DNA of 64,000 nt from Caldicellulosiruptor owensensis OL (GTDB lineage: Bacteria; Bacillota; Thermoanaerobacteria; Caldicellulosiruptorales; Caldicellulosiruptoraceae). Position numbers and translations under genes: made by a program. How positions within the stretch are numbered: position 1 is the first letter of the stretch; each line of letters starts with the position of its first letter. The DNA lies in contig NC_014657.1 of assembly GCF_000166335.1 (NCBI RefSeq), positions 1,232,501 through 1,296,500 on the forward strand, read 5' to 3'. The notes below the pieces were generated by a model. It was not told the origin of the DNA. It worked only from the letters and a program-made list of their open reading frames with translations, and searched no databases. Of the stretch, positions 19,303 to 27,098 are shown in pieces.

Positions 19303-20201
19303 ATTTAGAAGTTGAAATAGCAGGGGTAAGACTCAAAAACCCTGTTATTGCAGCATCAGGCACATTTGGTTTTGGTCGTGAATATTCAAAGTTAATTGAC
19401 ATAAGTGAATTTGGTGCTATATGTACAAAGGGCATCACCTTAAAAAAGAGAATTGGCAATCCGCAGCCAAGACTTTGTGAAGTGTATGCTGGAATAATAA
19501 ACTCTGTAGGGCTTGAAAATCCAGGAGTTGAAGCTTTTGTAAACGATGAACTCCCTTTTTTGAAAAGCTTTGATACCAAAATTATTGCCAATATAAACGG
19601 TTTTGCCAAAGAAGAGTTTGTTGAACTCACAAAAATCTTAACTTCGCTTGTGGATATGATTGAAGTAAATTTGTCCTGTCCGAACGTGAAAGAAGGCGGA
19701 ATGGTCTTTGGTAAAGACCCAGAAAAGGTTTATGAGATAACAAATTCTGTAAAGAATGTAGCAAGTTGTCCGATTATTGTCAAACTAACACCAAATGTCA
19801 CAGATATAACCCAGTTGGCAGTAGCTGCAGAAAAAGCAGGAGCAGATGCAATTTCACTTATAAACACCATATCTGCTATGGCAATTGACATTGAAACAAG
19901 AAAACCTCTTATACAGATGGTAACAGGTGGACTTTCAGGTCCTGCTATAAAACCAATTGCAGTTAGAATGGTTTATGAGTGTTTTAAAAAAGTCAGGATA
20001 CCTATTATCGGTATGGGAGGAATTATGAATTACAAAGATGCTATTGAGTTTTTTATTGCGGGAGCAACTGCCATTCAGATAGGTACAGTAAATTTTATAA
20101 ATCCAAAAGCAGTTTACGAAATTAAAGAGGGAATTGAGGATTATCTTGATAGAAAAGGGTTTAATTCTATTAGGGAGCTTGTGGGCAACATAAACATCTG
20201 A
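19299..20201 (+). CDS. pyrD: Dihydroorotate dehydrogenase, class 1B catalytic subunit
   Basis: An FMN enzyme oxidising dihydroorotate to orotate. N-L-S-C-P-N-V-K-E-G-G contains the catalytic Cys of class 1, and S-L-I-N-T-I, G-L-S-G-P-A-I-K-P and G-M-G-G-I form the FMN/phosphate site. Pairing with pyrK marks it as class 1B (NAD-linked). Length of 300 is normal. The ATG lies in an ATGA overlap with pyrK. A gap of 13 bases separates it from the phosphatase gene. Confidence 0.94.
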   Translation: MNLEVEIAGVRLKNPVIAASGTFGFGREYSKLIDISEFGAICTKGITLKKRIGNPQPRLCEVYAGIINSVGLENPGVEAFVNDELPFLKSFDTKIIANINGFAKEEFVELTKILTSLVDMIEVNLSCPNVKEGGMVFGKDPEKVYEITNSVKNVASCPIIVKLTPNVTDITQLAVAAEKAGADAISLINTISAMAIDIETRKPLIQMVTGGLSGPAIKPIAVRMVYECFKKVRIPIIGMGGIMNYKDAIEFFIAGATAIQIGTVNFINPKAVYEIKEGIEDYLDRKGFNSIRELVGNINI

Positions 20202-20214
20202 GGTGAAAGTAAGA

Positions 20215-20937
20215 ATGTCAAAGACAGTTGTATATCTTATTCGTCATGCAGAGGCAGAAGGGAATTTTATAAGAAGGTTTCATGGCATTACAGATTCTAA
20301 TGTGACAGAAAAGGGTAAATTACAAGCTCAAAAACTTGCAGAAAGATTAAAAAATGTCCATTTTGATGTAATTTATTCGAGTCCTCTGAAAAGAGCTTTC
20401 TATACTGCAAGTAAGATAGCGGAGGGCAGAAATATAAATATTATAGTAAGAGATGATTTAATAGAGATAAACGGTGGAGATTGGGAAGATAGGTGCTGGG
20501 ATGAGCTTCCTTTGCTTTATCCAACAGAGTATGAAATGTGGGAGAAAATGCCTCACAAACACTGTATGCCAAATGGTGAAAGTATGTATGAACTTTTCTT
20601 GAGAGCAAAATCTGCTTTTGAGAATATCGTAAAGTCAAATGTTGGGAAGAGAATATGTATTGTAACCCATGGAACATTAATTAGGGCTCTTCTCACGTAT
20701 ATAAAAGGATATGAATTTGAAAGACTCAACGAGATTTTGTGGCAGGACAATACTGCTATAAATATAATCGAATATAAAAATGGAAAATACCACCTTGTTG
20801 TTGAGGGCGATTGGTCTCATCTTGGAAAGGAGCTTTCCACAATAGCATATCAAGACTGGTGGCAACAGTTTTTAAAAGAAAGAGGGATTAAAAAACAAGA
20901 TTTAACTATCATTGAAAGGAGAGAAAGTTATGAATAA
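20215..20937 (+). CDS. Histidine phosphatase family protein within the pyr operon
   Basis: The catalytic features of the phosphoglycerate-mutase-like phosphatase superfamily are present: L-I-R-H-A-E-A-E-G-N (phosphorylated His, about residue 10), S-S-P-L-K-R-A, a Glu in E-I-N-G-G-D-W-E, and V-T-H-G. ATG 20215 is used because the earlier GTG 20203 lies in the GAGGTG SD. The 240-residue length exceeds CobC-type phosphatases because of a C-terminal extension of about 40 residues. It sits between pyrD and pyrE and overlaps pyrE, so a role in nucleotide metabolism is plausible, but the substrate is unknown. Confidence 0.85.
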   Translation: MSKTVVYLIRHAEAEGNFIRRFHGITDSNVTEKGKLQAQKLAERLKNVHFDVIYSSPLKRAFYTASKIAEGRNINIIVRDDLIEINGGDWEDRCWDELPLLYPTEYEMWEKMPHKHCMPNGESMYELFLRAKSAFENIVKSNVGKRICIVTHGTLIRALLTYIKGYEFERLNEILWQDNTAINIIEYKNGKYHLVVEGDWSHLGKELSTIAYQDWWQQFLKERGIKKQDLTIIERRESYE

Positions 20938-21505
20938 AGAGGCTTACATTCAAATGTTCAAAGACACAGATGCTCTATTGGAAGGACATTTTCTTTTGTC
21001 CTCTGGAAAACACAGTGCAAAGTACCTTCAATGCGCAAGAGTGTTGCAATATCCGAACTTATCAGAAATGATCTGCAGAGATCTTGCACAATATTTTAAA
21101 GATGAGCAGATTGACGTTGTAATAGGTCCAGCATTAGGTGCAGTAACACTTTCATACGAACTTGCAAGACAGCTTAAATGCCGTTCTATTTTTGCAGAAA
21201 GAGAAGATGGAATAATGAAACTCAGAAGAGGATTTAAGATTGAAGAAGGAGAAAAAGTTTTGGTAGTTGAAGATGTTGTAACAACAGGGGGCTCTGTGAG
21301 AGAGATAATTGAGATTGTCAAAGAATACAGAGGTGAGATTGTAGCAGTTGCTGGCATCGTGGATAGAAGTGGTGGTAAAGTTGACCTTGGCTACCCTCTG
21401 AAAACTCTTCTTACGCTTGAAATTGAAACTTTTGACCCTGAAGAGTGCCCTCTTTGTAAAGAAGGTATACCTATTGTAAAACCTGGAAGCAGAAAAACTA
21501 AGTAG
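20930..21505 (+). CDS. pyrE: Orotate phosphoribosyltransferase
   Basis: It attaches orotate to PRPP to form OMP for PyrF. The PRPP motif is V-L-V-V-E-D-V-V-T-T-G-G-S, and L-S-S-G-K-H-S is the N-terminal signature. ATG 20930 follows AAAGGAGAG and overlaps the phosphatase stop by eight bases, giving 191 residues. The tail carries C-P-L-C-K-E-G. It is the last gene of the operon, followed by a strong terminator. Confidence 0.93.
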   Translation: MNKEAYIQMFKDTDALLEGHFLLSSGKHSAKYLQCARVLQYPNLSEMICRDLAQYFKDEQIDVVIGPALGAVTLSYELARQLKCRSIFAEREDGIMKLRRGFKIEEGEKVLVVEDVVTTGGSVREIIEIVKEYRGEIVAVAGIVDRSGGKVDLGYPLKTLLTLEIETFDPEECPLCKEGIPIVKPGSRKTK

Positions 21506-21589
21506 AGCTATTAGTATATCAATTAGTATAAATGAAATTACTAACTCCAGAAGTTTATAGTTTAGTTTATTAATTGTTTTCCCAAAAAT

Positions 21590-21651
21590 AAAAAATGCAG
21601 GGACATTTGAAAACAGTATTGATAGACAAAAAACCCTGCATTTTTTATTTT
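21590..21651 (+). terminator. Terminator between convergent pyrE and livF
   Basis: AAAAAATGCAGGG (21590-21602) pairs with CCCTGCATTTTTT (21634-21646), with a loop of about 31 nt and T-rich sequence on both strands. It probably works bidirectionally. Confidence 0.8.
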
Positions 21652-21669
21652 TTAATATTTTTTCAAAAA

Positions 21670-22374
21670 TCAACCACCTAAATAAGCTTTTTTAACCTCA
21701 GGATTTGCTGCAATTTCCCTTGCATTCCCAGATAAAACAATTTTGCCTGTCTCTATTACATACGCCCTGTCTGCAATTGAAAGTGCCATGTGAGCATTTT
21801 GTTCAATTAAAAGTATAGTTGTACCTTGTGAATTTATCTCTTTTATTATCTTAAAAATCTCAGTTACAAGTATAGGTGCTAATCCCATTGAGGGTTCATC
21901 AAGTAAAAGTAACTTTGGCTTTGACATTAGTGCTCTTCCAATTGCAAGCATCTGCTGCTCTCCACCAGAGAGGGTACCAGCAAGTTGATTCTTTCTTTCA
22001 TATAATCTTGGAAATCTTTCAAATACCTTTTTCAAATCTTCTTTTATTCCTTGCTTGTCCTTTCTCAAGTACGCGCCAAGCTCTAAGTTTTCAAGAACAG
22101 TCATTTCTGGAAATACACGTCTTCCTTCTGGTACATGTGAAATTCCGAGTTTTACAATTTCCATAGATGACTTTTTTGTTATATCAATATCTTCAAAATG
22201 GATTGAACCTGTACGAGGTCTAATAAGACCAGAGATTGTTTTGAGCAAGGTAGACTTTCCTGCGCCGTTTGCACCAATTAACGTAACAATCTCACCTTTT
22301 TGAACCTCCAATGATACCGAAAACAAGGCCTGTATGGCTCCATAGAACACATCTATTCCATTCACCTTAAGCAA
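21670..22374 (-). CDS. livF: Branched-chain amino acid ABC transporter ATP-binding protein LivF
   Basis: One of two ATPases energising the high-affinity branched-chain amino acid importer. Walker A is G-A-N-G-A-G-K-S-T, the signature L-S-G-G-E-Q-Q-M, Walker B L-L-L-L-D-E-P-S-M-G-L, and I-E-Q-N-A-H supplies the switch His. The 234-residue length and H-V-P-E-G-R-R-V-F-P motif are typical of LivF. It is the last gene of livK-H-M-G-F and overlaps livG by eight bases. Confidence 0.92.
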   Translation of the reverse strand: MLKVNGIDVFYGAIQALFSVSLEVQKGEIVTLIGANGAGKSTLLKTISGLIRPRTGSIHFEDIDITKKSSMEIVKLGISHVPEGRRVFPEMTVLENLELGAYLRKDKQGIKEDLKKVFERFPRLYERKNQLAGTLSGGEQQMLAIGRALMSKPKLLLLDEPSMGLAPILVTEIFKIIKEINSQGTTILLIEQNAHMALSIADRAYVIETGKIVLSGNAREIAANPEVKKAYLGG

Positions 22375-23137
22375 ACTCTAAATCCCCCTCTCCAAGGTAT
22401 GCTTCTATCACACGAGGGTTGTTCTTGACCTCTTCAGGTGACCCTACCGCAATCACTTCACCGTAATCAAGCACATATATCTTTTCACATATGTCCATTA
22501 CAACTGACATGTCATGTTCAATCAAGAGTATAGTTAAATCAAATTTATCTTTTATAAATTTAATAAGGTTCTTTAGCTCCTGTGTTTCTTGAGGATTCAT
22601 TCCTGCTGCTGGCTCATCCAACAAAAGTAATTTTGGTGATGTTGCAAGTGCACGAACAATTTCAAGCTTTCTTTGTTCGCCATAGGGTAGGTTTTTAGCA
22701 AGTTCAAATCTTTTTTCGTAAAGTCCGAAGATCTCTAAAAGTTCTTCAGATTTTTTTTGAACTTGTTCTTCTTCTTTTAAAAATCGATGAGTTCTTAATA
22801 TTGCGTCAAATAAATTATATTTAACATTTTTATGAAACGAAATCTTTACATTATCAAGGACACTTAGTTCTTTGAATAACCTTATATTTTGAAATGTTCT
22901 TGAAATTCCAAGCGCAGAAACCTGGTATGTCTTTTTATAAGTTATATCGTAGTTTGAAAATTCTATCCTACCAGTATTAGGATTATATATACCTGAAATC
23001 ACATTAAATACTGTGGTTTTACCAGCACCGTTTGGTCCGATTAGCCCGATTATTGCACCCTTTTCAATATCAATATTAACATTGTTCAGTGCCACAATTC
23101 CTCCAAAATTGACTGTTACATTTCTTATCCTAAGCAT
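22367..23137 (-). CDS. livG: Branched-chain amino acid ABC transporter ATP-binding protein LivG
   Basis: The second ATPase of the importer. Walker A G-P-N-G-A-G-K-T-T, G-I-S-R-T-F-Q-N-I-R-L-F (typical of LivG), Walker B L-L-L-L-D-E-P-A-A-G-M and I-E-H-D-M-S-V are present. The frame reaches TTG 23152, but ATG 23137 overlaps the livM stop (ATGCTTAA) and has a GGTGAG SD, giving 256 residues. It would pair with LivF on the cytoplasmic side of LivH-LivM. Confidence 0.92.
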   Translation of the reverse strand: MLRIRNVTVNFGGIVALNNVNIDIEKGAIIGLIGPNGAGKTTVFNVISGIYNPNTGRIEFSNYDITYKKTYQVSALGISRTFQNIRLFKELSVLDNVKISFHKNVKYNLFDAILRTHRFLKEEEQVQKKSEELLEIFGLYEKRFELAKNLPYGEQRKLEIVRALATSPKLLLLDEPAAGMNPQETQELKNLIKFIKDKFDLTILLIEHDMSVVMDICEKIYVLDYGEVIAVGSPEEVKNNPRVIEAYLGEGDLEFA

Positions 23138-24068
23138 TTTTCTCACCACCAATTGGTATCAGCTTTGAAAGTCTTATTTCTTTTGTCCCCATAAGCCCTT
23201 GAGGTCTAAATAGCATAATTATGATCAAAATAAGAGAATATAAAACCATTCTCACCGCAGGATAATCTTGTAACAAAGCTGAAATTATTGTTAAAACTAT
23301 AGCAGAGATAATTGAACCTGATATGCTTCCAAGTCCACCCAAAACAACTATCACTAATATGTCAATTGATTTAAAGAAGTTGAACATATCTGGCTGTATA
23401 AACCCGAAAGAGCCAGAATAAATTGAACCTGCAACGCCTGCAAAAAAGGCACCTATCATAAATGCCAGAACTTTATATAAAGTTGTGTTGATTCCCATAG
23501 CTTCTGCAGCTATCTCATCTTCTCTGATGGCAATCATCGCTCTACCAAACGATGAATTAATAATATTCAGTATAACCACTACACTTAAAACTGTAAAGAC
23601 AAAATATCCAGTCCAGTCAATTCCTTGTGGTATATCACTTATTCCACTTGCACCACCTAAATAATCTATATTCTGTATAATTACTCTTATGATTTCTCCA
23701 AACCCTAATGTAGCAATAGCAAGATAGTCACCTCTAAGTCGCAACACAGGAAGACCAATTATAAGACCACATATCATTGCAAGAATACCACCAATCAAAA
23801 CAGTAAGGTAAAAAGGCACAGGTTTTTCGAGTGTTGCCAAAACTGCAGTGGTATAAGCTCCAATTGCCATAAATCCTGCATGGCCGAGTGAAAACTGGCC
23901 AGTGATACCGTTTATTAAGTTTAAACTTACTGCTAAGATGATATTCAACATTATCAAAAAGAGGTTTAGTTTGATATAATCATCTATAATGCCAATCTTC
24001 ATTAAAAGCGTTATTATTAAATACAAAACAATTATAAATGCAGAATATACCAGAAATCTCTTTTTCAT
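23130..24068 (-). CDS. livM: Branched-chain amino acid ABC transporter permease LivM
   Basis: An integral membrane permease of 312 residues with eight or more hydrophobic segments and the family motif G-H-A-G-F-M-A-I-G-A-Y-T, followed by the cytoplasmic E-A-A-like loop R-E-D-E-I-A-A-E-A-M-G. ATG 24068 lies six bases after the livH stop. It forms the transmembrane channel with LivH. Confidence 0.9.
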   Translation of the reverse strand: MKKRFLVYSAFIIVLYLIITLLMKIGIIDDYIKLNLFLIMLNIILAVSLNLINGITGQFSLGHAGFMAIGAYTTAVLATLEKPVPFYLTVLIGGILAMICGLIIGLPVLRLRGDYLAIATLGFGEIIRVIIQNIDYLGGASGISDIPQGIDWTGYFVFTVLSVVVILNIINSSFGRAMIAIREDEIAAEAMGINTTLYKVLAFMIGAFFAGVAGSIYSGSFGFIQPDMFNFFKSIDILVIVVLGGLGSISGSIISAIVLTIISALLQDYPAVRMVLYSLILIIIMLFRPQGLMGTKEIRLSKLIPIGGEKNA

Positions 24069-24074
24069 CTTTCC

Positions 24075-24959
24075 CTACACCTTCTCTTTTATATTTTTTC
24101 CAAGCAGTCCCGATGGTTTTATAATTAAGATCAATATCAAAAGAGCAAATGCAACTGCATCCTTATACATAGAACTCCCGTATCCGCTTACAAGAGTTTC
24201 AATAATGCCAAGTGAAAATCCACCCAGCATTGCTCCTGGAATGATACCGATACCACCAAAAACAGCAGCTATAAAAGCTTTAAGTCCAGGCAAAACACCC
24301 ATAAGAGGATTTATAGTATTGTAATAAAGCCCAACTAAAACACCGGCTGCCGCAGCAAGAGCAGAACCTATTGCAAATGTGTATGAAATTGTAGTATCAA
24401 CATTAATACCCATCAACCTTGCAGCATCCATATCTTGCGAGACAGCTCTCATTGCTTTTCCTATTTTTGTTTTTTTGACAATAAAATTTAAGATTATCAT
24501 TAAAAGCACTGTGATAACTAAAAGGTAGATCTGTTTGTTGTTAACTACTATCCTACCTTGGAAAAGATGATAATTTTTTTCAGCAACAAGTCTTGGAAAA
24601 ACTCTTGAATCAGCTCCCATTATAATTTGCATAAGGTTTTCTAAAAGCAACGAAACACCTATAGCAGTTATCAGAGCAGCAATTCTCGGAGAGTTCCTAA
24701 GAGGTTTATAAGCAAGCTTTTCTATAAGAATTCCCAAAACACTGCAAAAAATCATAGAGATTAACAGAGAAGGAATTAATCCAAGTTTCAGGTATGTAAC
24801 ACTTAAAAATGCAATGTAAGCACCAACCATAAATATGTCTCCATGAGCAAAATTAATCAGCTTAATAATTCCGTATACCATTGTATAACCAAGACTTATA
24901 AGAGCATATATACTTCCAAGTGTTATTCCATTTATTAACTGCTGAATTAACGTAGACAA
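24075..24959 (-). CDS. livH: Branched-chain amino acid ABC transporter permease LivH
   Basis: This membrane permease has N-G-I-T-L-G-S-I-Y-A-L-I-S-L-G-Y-T-M-V-Y-G at the N-terminus and the cytoplasmic S-Q-D-M-D-A-A-R-L-M-G loop. ATG 24980 has no SD, whereas TTG 24959 follows GAGGTG by about nine bases and gives the usual N-terminus with 294 residues, so I prefer TTG. A hairpin separates it from livK. Confidence 0.9.
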   Translation of the reverse strand: MSTLIQQLINGITLGSIYALISLGYTMVYGIIKLINFAHGDIFMVGAYIAFLSVTYLKLGLIPSLLISMIFCSVLGILIEKLAYKPLRNSPRIAALITAIGVSLLLENLMQIIMGADSRVFPRLVAEKNYHLFQGRIVVNNKQIYLLVITVLLMIILNFIVKKTKIGKAMRAVSQDMDAARLMGINVDTTISYTFAIGSALAAAAGVLVGLYYNTINPLMGVLPGLKAFIAAVFGGIGIIPGAMLGGFSLGIIETLVSGYGSSMYKDAVAFALLILILIIKPSGLLGKNIKEKV

Positions 24960-25009
24960 TTCGCTCTTCACCTCTTTCATAAACTTTAAAACATTAAATA
25001 TAACAGAAG

Positions 25010-25042
25010 GGAAGGGGCATTATAATTTAAAATAGCCCCTTC
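25010..25042 (-). terminator. Intercistronic hairpin between livK and livH
   Basis: GGAAGGGGC (25010-25018) pairs with GCCCCTTCC (25034-25042) across a 15-nt AT-rich loop. On the minus strand it is followed by only a weak T-rich tract. It may be a leaky terminator or 3' stabiliser giving more binding protein than permease, as in many ABC operons. Confidence 0.65.
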
Positions 25043-25075
25043 CAAGTAAGCTAAACAACACTTATAATATATTTT

Positions 25076-26248
25076 TCATGGATTTAGTTTTTGCTTAAAC
25101 ATTTGAATACCATCTTTGAGTTCTATAATTACAGCAGATTTCTCTGCGTTGTGCATTTTATTAATGTTTATAACGCCTGTCACACCAACAAAATTCTTAG
25201 TATTTTCAATAGCAATTTTGAGTCTTTCTCTGTCTTTTGTTACACTGTCAAATTTAAGATTAGCTCTTTTGAGTGCATCAGCTATAAAATATCCAAGATC
25301 ATATCCTAAAGCTGCAAAAGCATTAGGTTCTTGATTATATTTTGTTTTGTATTTCTTAATAAAGTTCTGTACCTTTTTGTCAGTGTCCTGTGAAGAATAA
25401 TGAGCTGAGAAAAATACGTTATTAGCATTTTCTTTTCCTGCCTTCTCAACAACTTTTGGATCATCAAATCCATCGCCACCAAGAATTGGTACTTTTATAC
25501 CAAGTTCTCTTGCTTGTTTTATAATAAGACCAGCTTCATCATAATAAACAGGTGCAAAAATTACGTCAGGTTTCTTATCTCTTATTTTCGTGAGGATACT
25601 GCTAAAATCCTGTTCTCCTTTACCAAACGCTTCTTCCGCTATAACTTTGCCTCCACTTTTTTCAAATACAGCTTTAAAATTCTTTAGAAGCCCTTTGCTA
25701 TAATCTGATGTTGCATCATAAATTATAGCAGCTTTTTTAGCTTTTAATGTTTTTATTGCAAAATTTGCCATAACATTTCCCTGAAACGAATCATTAAAAC
25801 ACGTTCTAAATACATAAGATTTTACTCTGTTTGTTCTTTCGTCAATTGTAACACTATCATCAGTCGCTGATGGAGATATTAATGGCACTTTATATTTTGT
25901 TGCTGCCATTGAAGCTGACTTTGTAGCACCTGATGTTGCAGGACCCAAGATAGCAAGAACATTTTGTCTCACAGCTAACTTGTAGGCAACATTTTGAGCT
26001 TCAGTTTTATCCGATTTATTATCCATAACTACAAGCTCTATCTTTTTACCATTAATGCCACCTTTTTTATTAATTTCATCGATAGCAAGTTTTATTCCAT
26101 CTAATTCCTTTTGACCATATTGAGCAACAGCACCGGATAATTCCAAATCTACTCCAATTTTTATAACATTTTTAGAAGAAGCAAAAGGGACTGTAAGTAT
26201 AGAGAGAATAAAGATCAAAAGAACAACGCTTACCAAAACTCTTTTCAT
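25076..26248 (-). CDS. livK: Branched-chain amino acid ABC transporter substrate-binding protein
   Basis: A periplasmic-binding-protein type I of 390 residues. The N-terminal hydrophobic signal ends P-F-A-S-S-K-N, followed by the typical I-K-I-G-V-D-L-E-L-S-G, then G-I-N-G-K-K-I-E-L and L-G-P-A-T-S-G-A-T. It should capture Leu/Ile/Val or related amino acids outside the membrane and deliver them to LivHM. No lipobox Cys follows the signal, which is unusual for a Gram-positive binding protein. It is the first gene of the operon, divergent from the gene at 26423. Confidence 0.9.
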   Translation of the reverse strand: MKRVLVSVVLLIFILSILTVPFASSKNVIKIGVDLELSGAVAQYGQKELDGIKLAIDEINKKGGINGKKIELVVMDNKSDKTEAQNVAYKLAVRQNVLAILGPATSGATKSASMAATKYKVPLISPSATDDSVTIDERTNRVKSYVFRTCFNDSFQGNVMANFAIKTLKAKKAAIIYDATSDYSKGLLKNFKAVFEKSGGKVIAEEAFGKGEQDFSSILTKIRDKKPDVIFAPVYYDEAGLIIKQARELGIKVPILGGDGFDDPKVVEKAGKENANNVFFSAHYSSQDTDKKVQNFIKKYKTKYNQEPNAFAALGYDLGYFIADALKRANLKFDSVTKDRERLKIAIENTKNFVGVTGVININKMHNAEKSAVIIELKDGIQMFKQKLNP

Positions 26249-26334
26249 TTTAATCTCACACTCCTTCTCAATAGATTTTTTGTGTTATAATAATGGTTGA
26301 GTTTATAGTTTATAGTATAAAATATCTTTGAATC

Positions 26335-26348
26335 GAATACAAGTATTC
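26335..26348. promoter_or_regulatory. Palindrome in the divergent livK / PK-C-like spacer
   Basis: GAATAC and GTATTC flank two central bases, giving a symmetric 14-bp site. It lies in the shared 174-bp promoter region and could be an operator; no matching regulator consensus was recognised. Confidence 0.35.
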
Positions 26349-26385
26349 AATTAACTTCTGTACACATTAGAATATTATTTTGTTT

Positions 26386-26406
26386 TAGTACTTAAAAATT
26401 GTACTA
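26386..26406. promoter_or_regulatory. Inverted repeat TAGTAC-N9-GTACTA upstream of the PK-C-like gene
   Basis: Six-base perfect arms surround nine AT-rich bases, immediately before the AAGGAG SD of the gene at 26423. It could be an operator or a small 5'-UTR hairpin. Confidence 0.35.
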
Positions 26407-26422
26407 CAAGGAGTGATGGGGA

Positions 26423-26968
26423 ATGTATTTCAAATTAGCTGGTCCTCATAATACTCAAACAACTATTGAGCTTGCAATAAAAACTGCTAACGAAAGAAAT
26501 ATCAATTATATAGTGGTGGCTTCGTGTAGTGGAAGTACAGCTAAACTTCTAAAAGATTGTGGAAAAAATGTAGTAGTTGTAACTCATGTAAATGGCTTTT
26601 CTGAACCTGGAAAAATGGAAATAAGTCAAAAGACTATTGAAGAGCTTAAAGCAATGGGGTTTAAGGTTTTTACATGCACACATGTTCTATCAGGGGCAGA
26701 AAGAGGAATATCAAAAAAATTTGGAGGAGTGTATCCGGTTGAAATTATGGCACATACACTTAGAATGCTGGGACAAGGAGTTAAGGTTGCAGTAGAAATT
26801 TCTGTTATGGCTTTAGATGCAGGACTAATACCATATGGTGAAGATGTAATTGCAATTGGTGGAACATCTGAAGGTGCTGATACTGCAGTAATTATAAGAC
26901 CTTCACACGCAGCTTCTATATTTGAGACAAAAATTAAAGAAATAATTTGCAAACCCTATGAATTTTAA
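26423..26968 (+). CDS. Pyruvate-kinase C-terminal-like protein (COG1751 type), function unknown
   Basis: A 181-residue alpha/beta protein resembling the stand-alone pyruvate kinase alpha/beta domain proteins known from archaea and thermophiles. Supporting segments are A-S-C-S-G-S-T-A-K-L, V-T-H-V-N-G-F-S-E-P-G and A-I-G-G-T-S-E-G-A-D-T-A. The family lacks the catalytic barrel of pyruvate kinase and probably binds a small phosphorylated effector; no reaction is established. ATG 26423 has an AAGGAG SD. It is transcribed divergently from livK. Function is not assigned. Confidence 0.75.
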   Translation: MYFKLAGPHNTQTTIELAIKTANERNINYIVVASCSGSTAKLLKDCGKNVVVVTHVNGFSEPGKMEISQKTIEELKAMGFKVFTCTHVLSGAERGISKKFGGVYPVEIMAHTLRMLGQGVKVAVEISVMALDAGLIPYGEDVIAIGGTSEGADTAVIIRPSHAASIFETKIKEIICKPYEF

Positions 26969-27007
26969 AAAGTTGCAGAGAGTTGTAAGAAAGAAAAAGC
27001 AAAAAGG

Positions 27008-27037
27008 TTGACATTATGAAAAGAAGAGGAGTATAAT
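27008..27037 (+). promoter_or_regulatory. Consensus promoter for the Xer-type recombinase gene
   Basis: A perfect TTGACA (27008-27013) and perfect TATAAT (27032-27037) are separated by 18 bp. The transcript would begin before the hairpin at 27056-27083. Confidence 0.85.
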
Positions 27038-27055
27038 AGATTTTAAGAAAATATA

Positions 27056-27083
27056 ATTGCACAAAATAAAGATTTTGTGCAAT
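27056..27083 (+). promoter_or_regulatory. 5'-UTR hairpin before the recombinase gene
   Basis: Perfect 12-bp arms (ATTGCACAAAAT and complement) surround a 4-nt loop, ending just before the GAGGGG SD. There is no T run, so it is not a terminator. It may stabilise the mRNA or limit translation. Confidence 0.65.
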
Positions 27084-27098
27084 GAGGGGAATTGAAAA

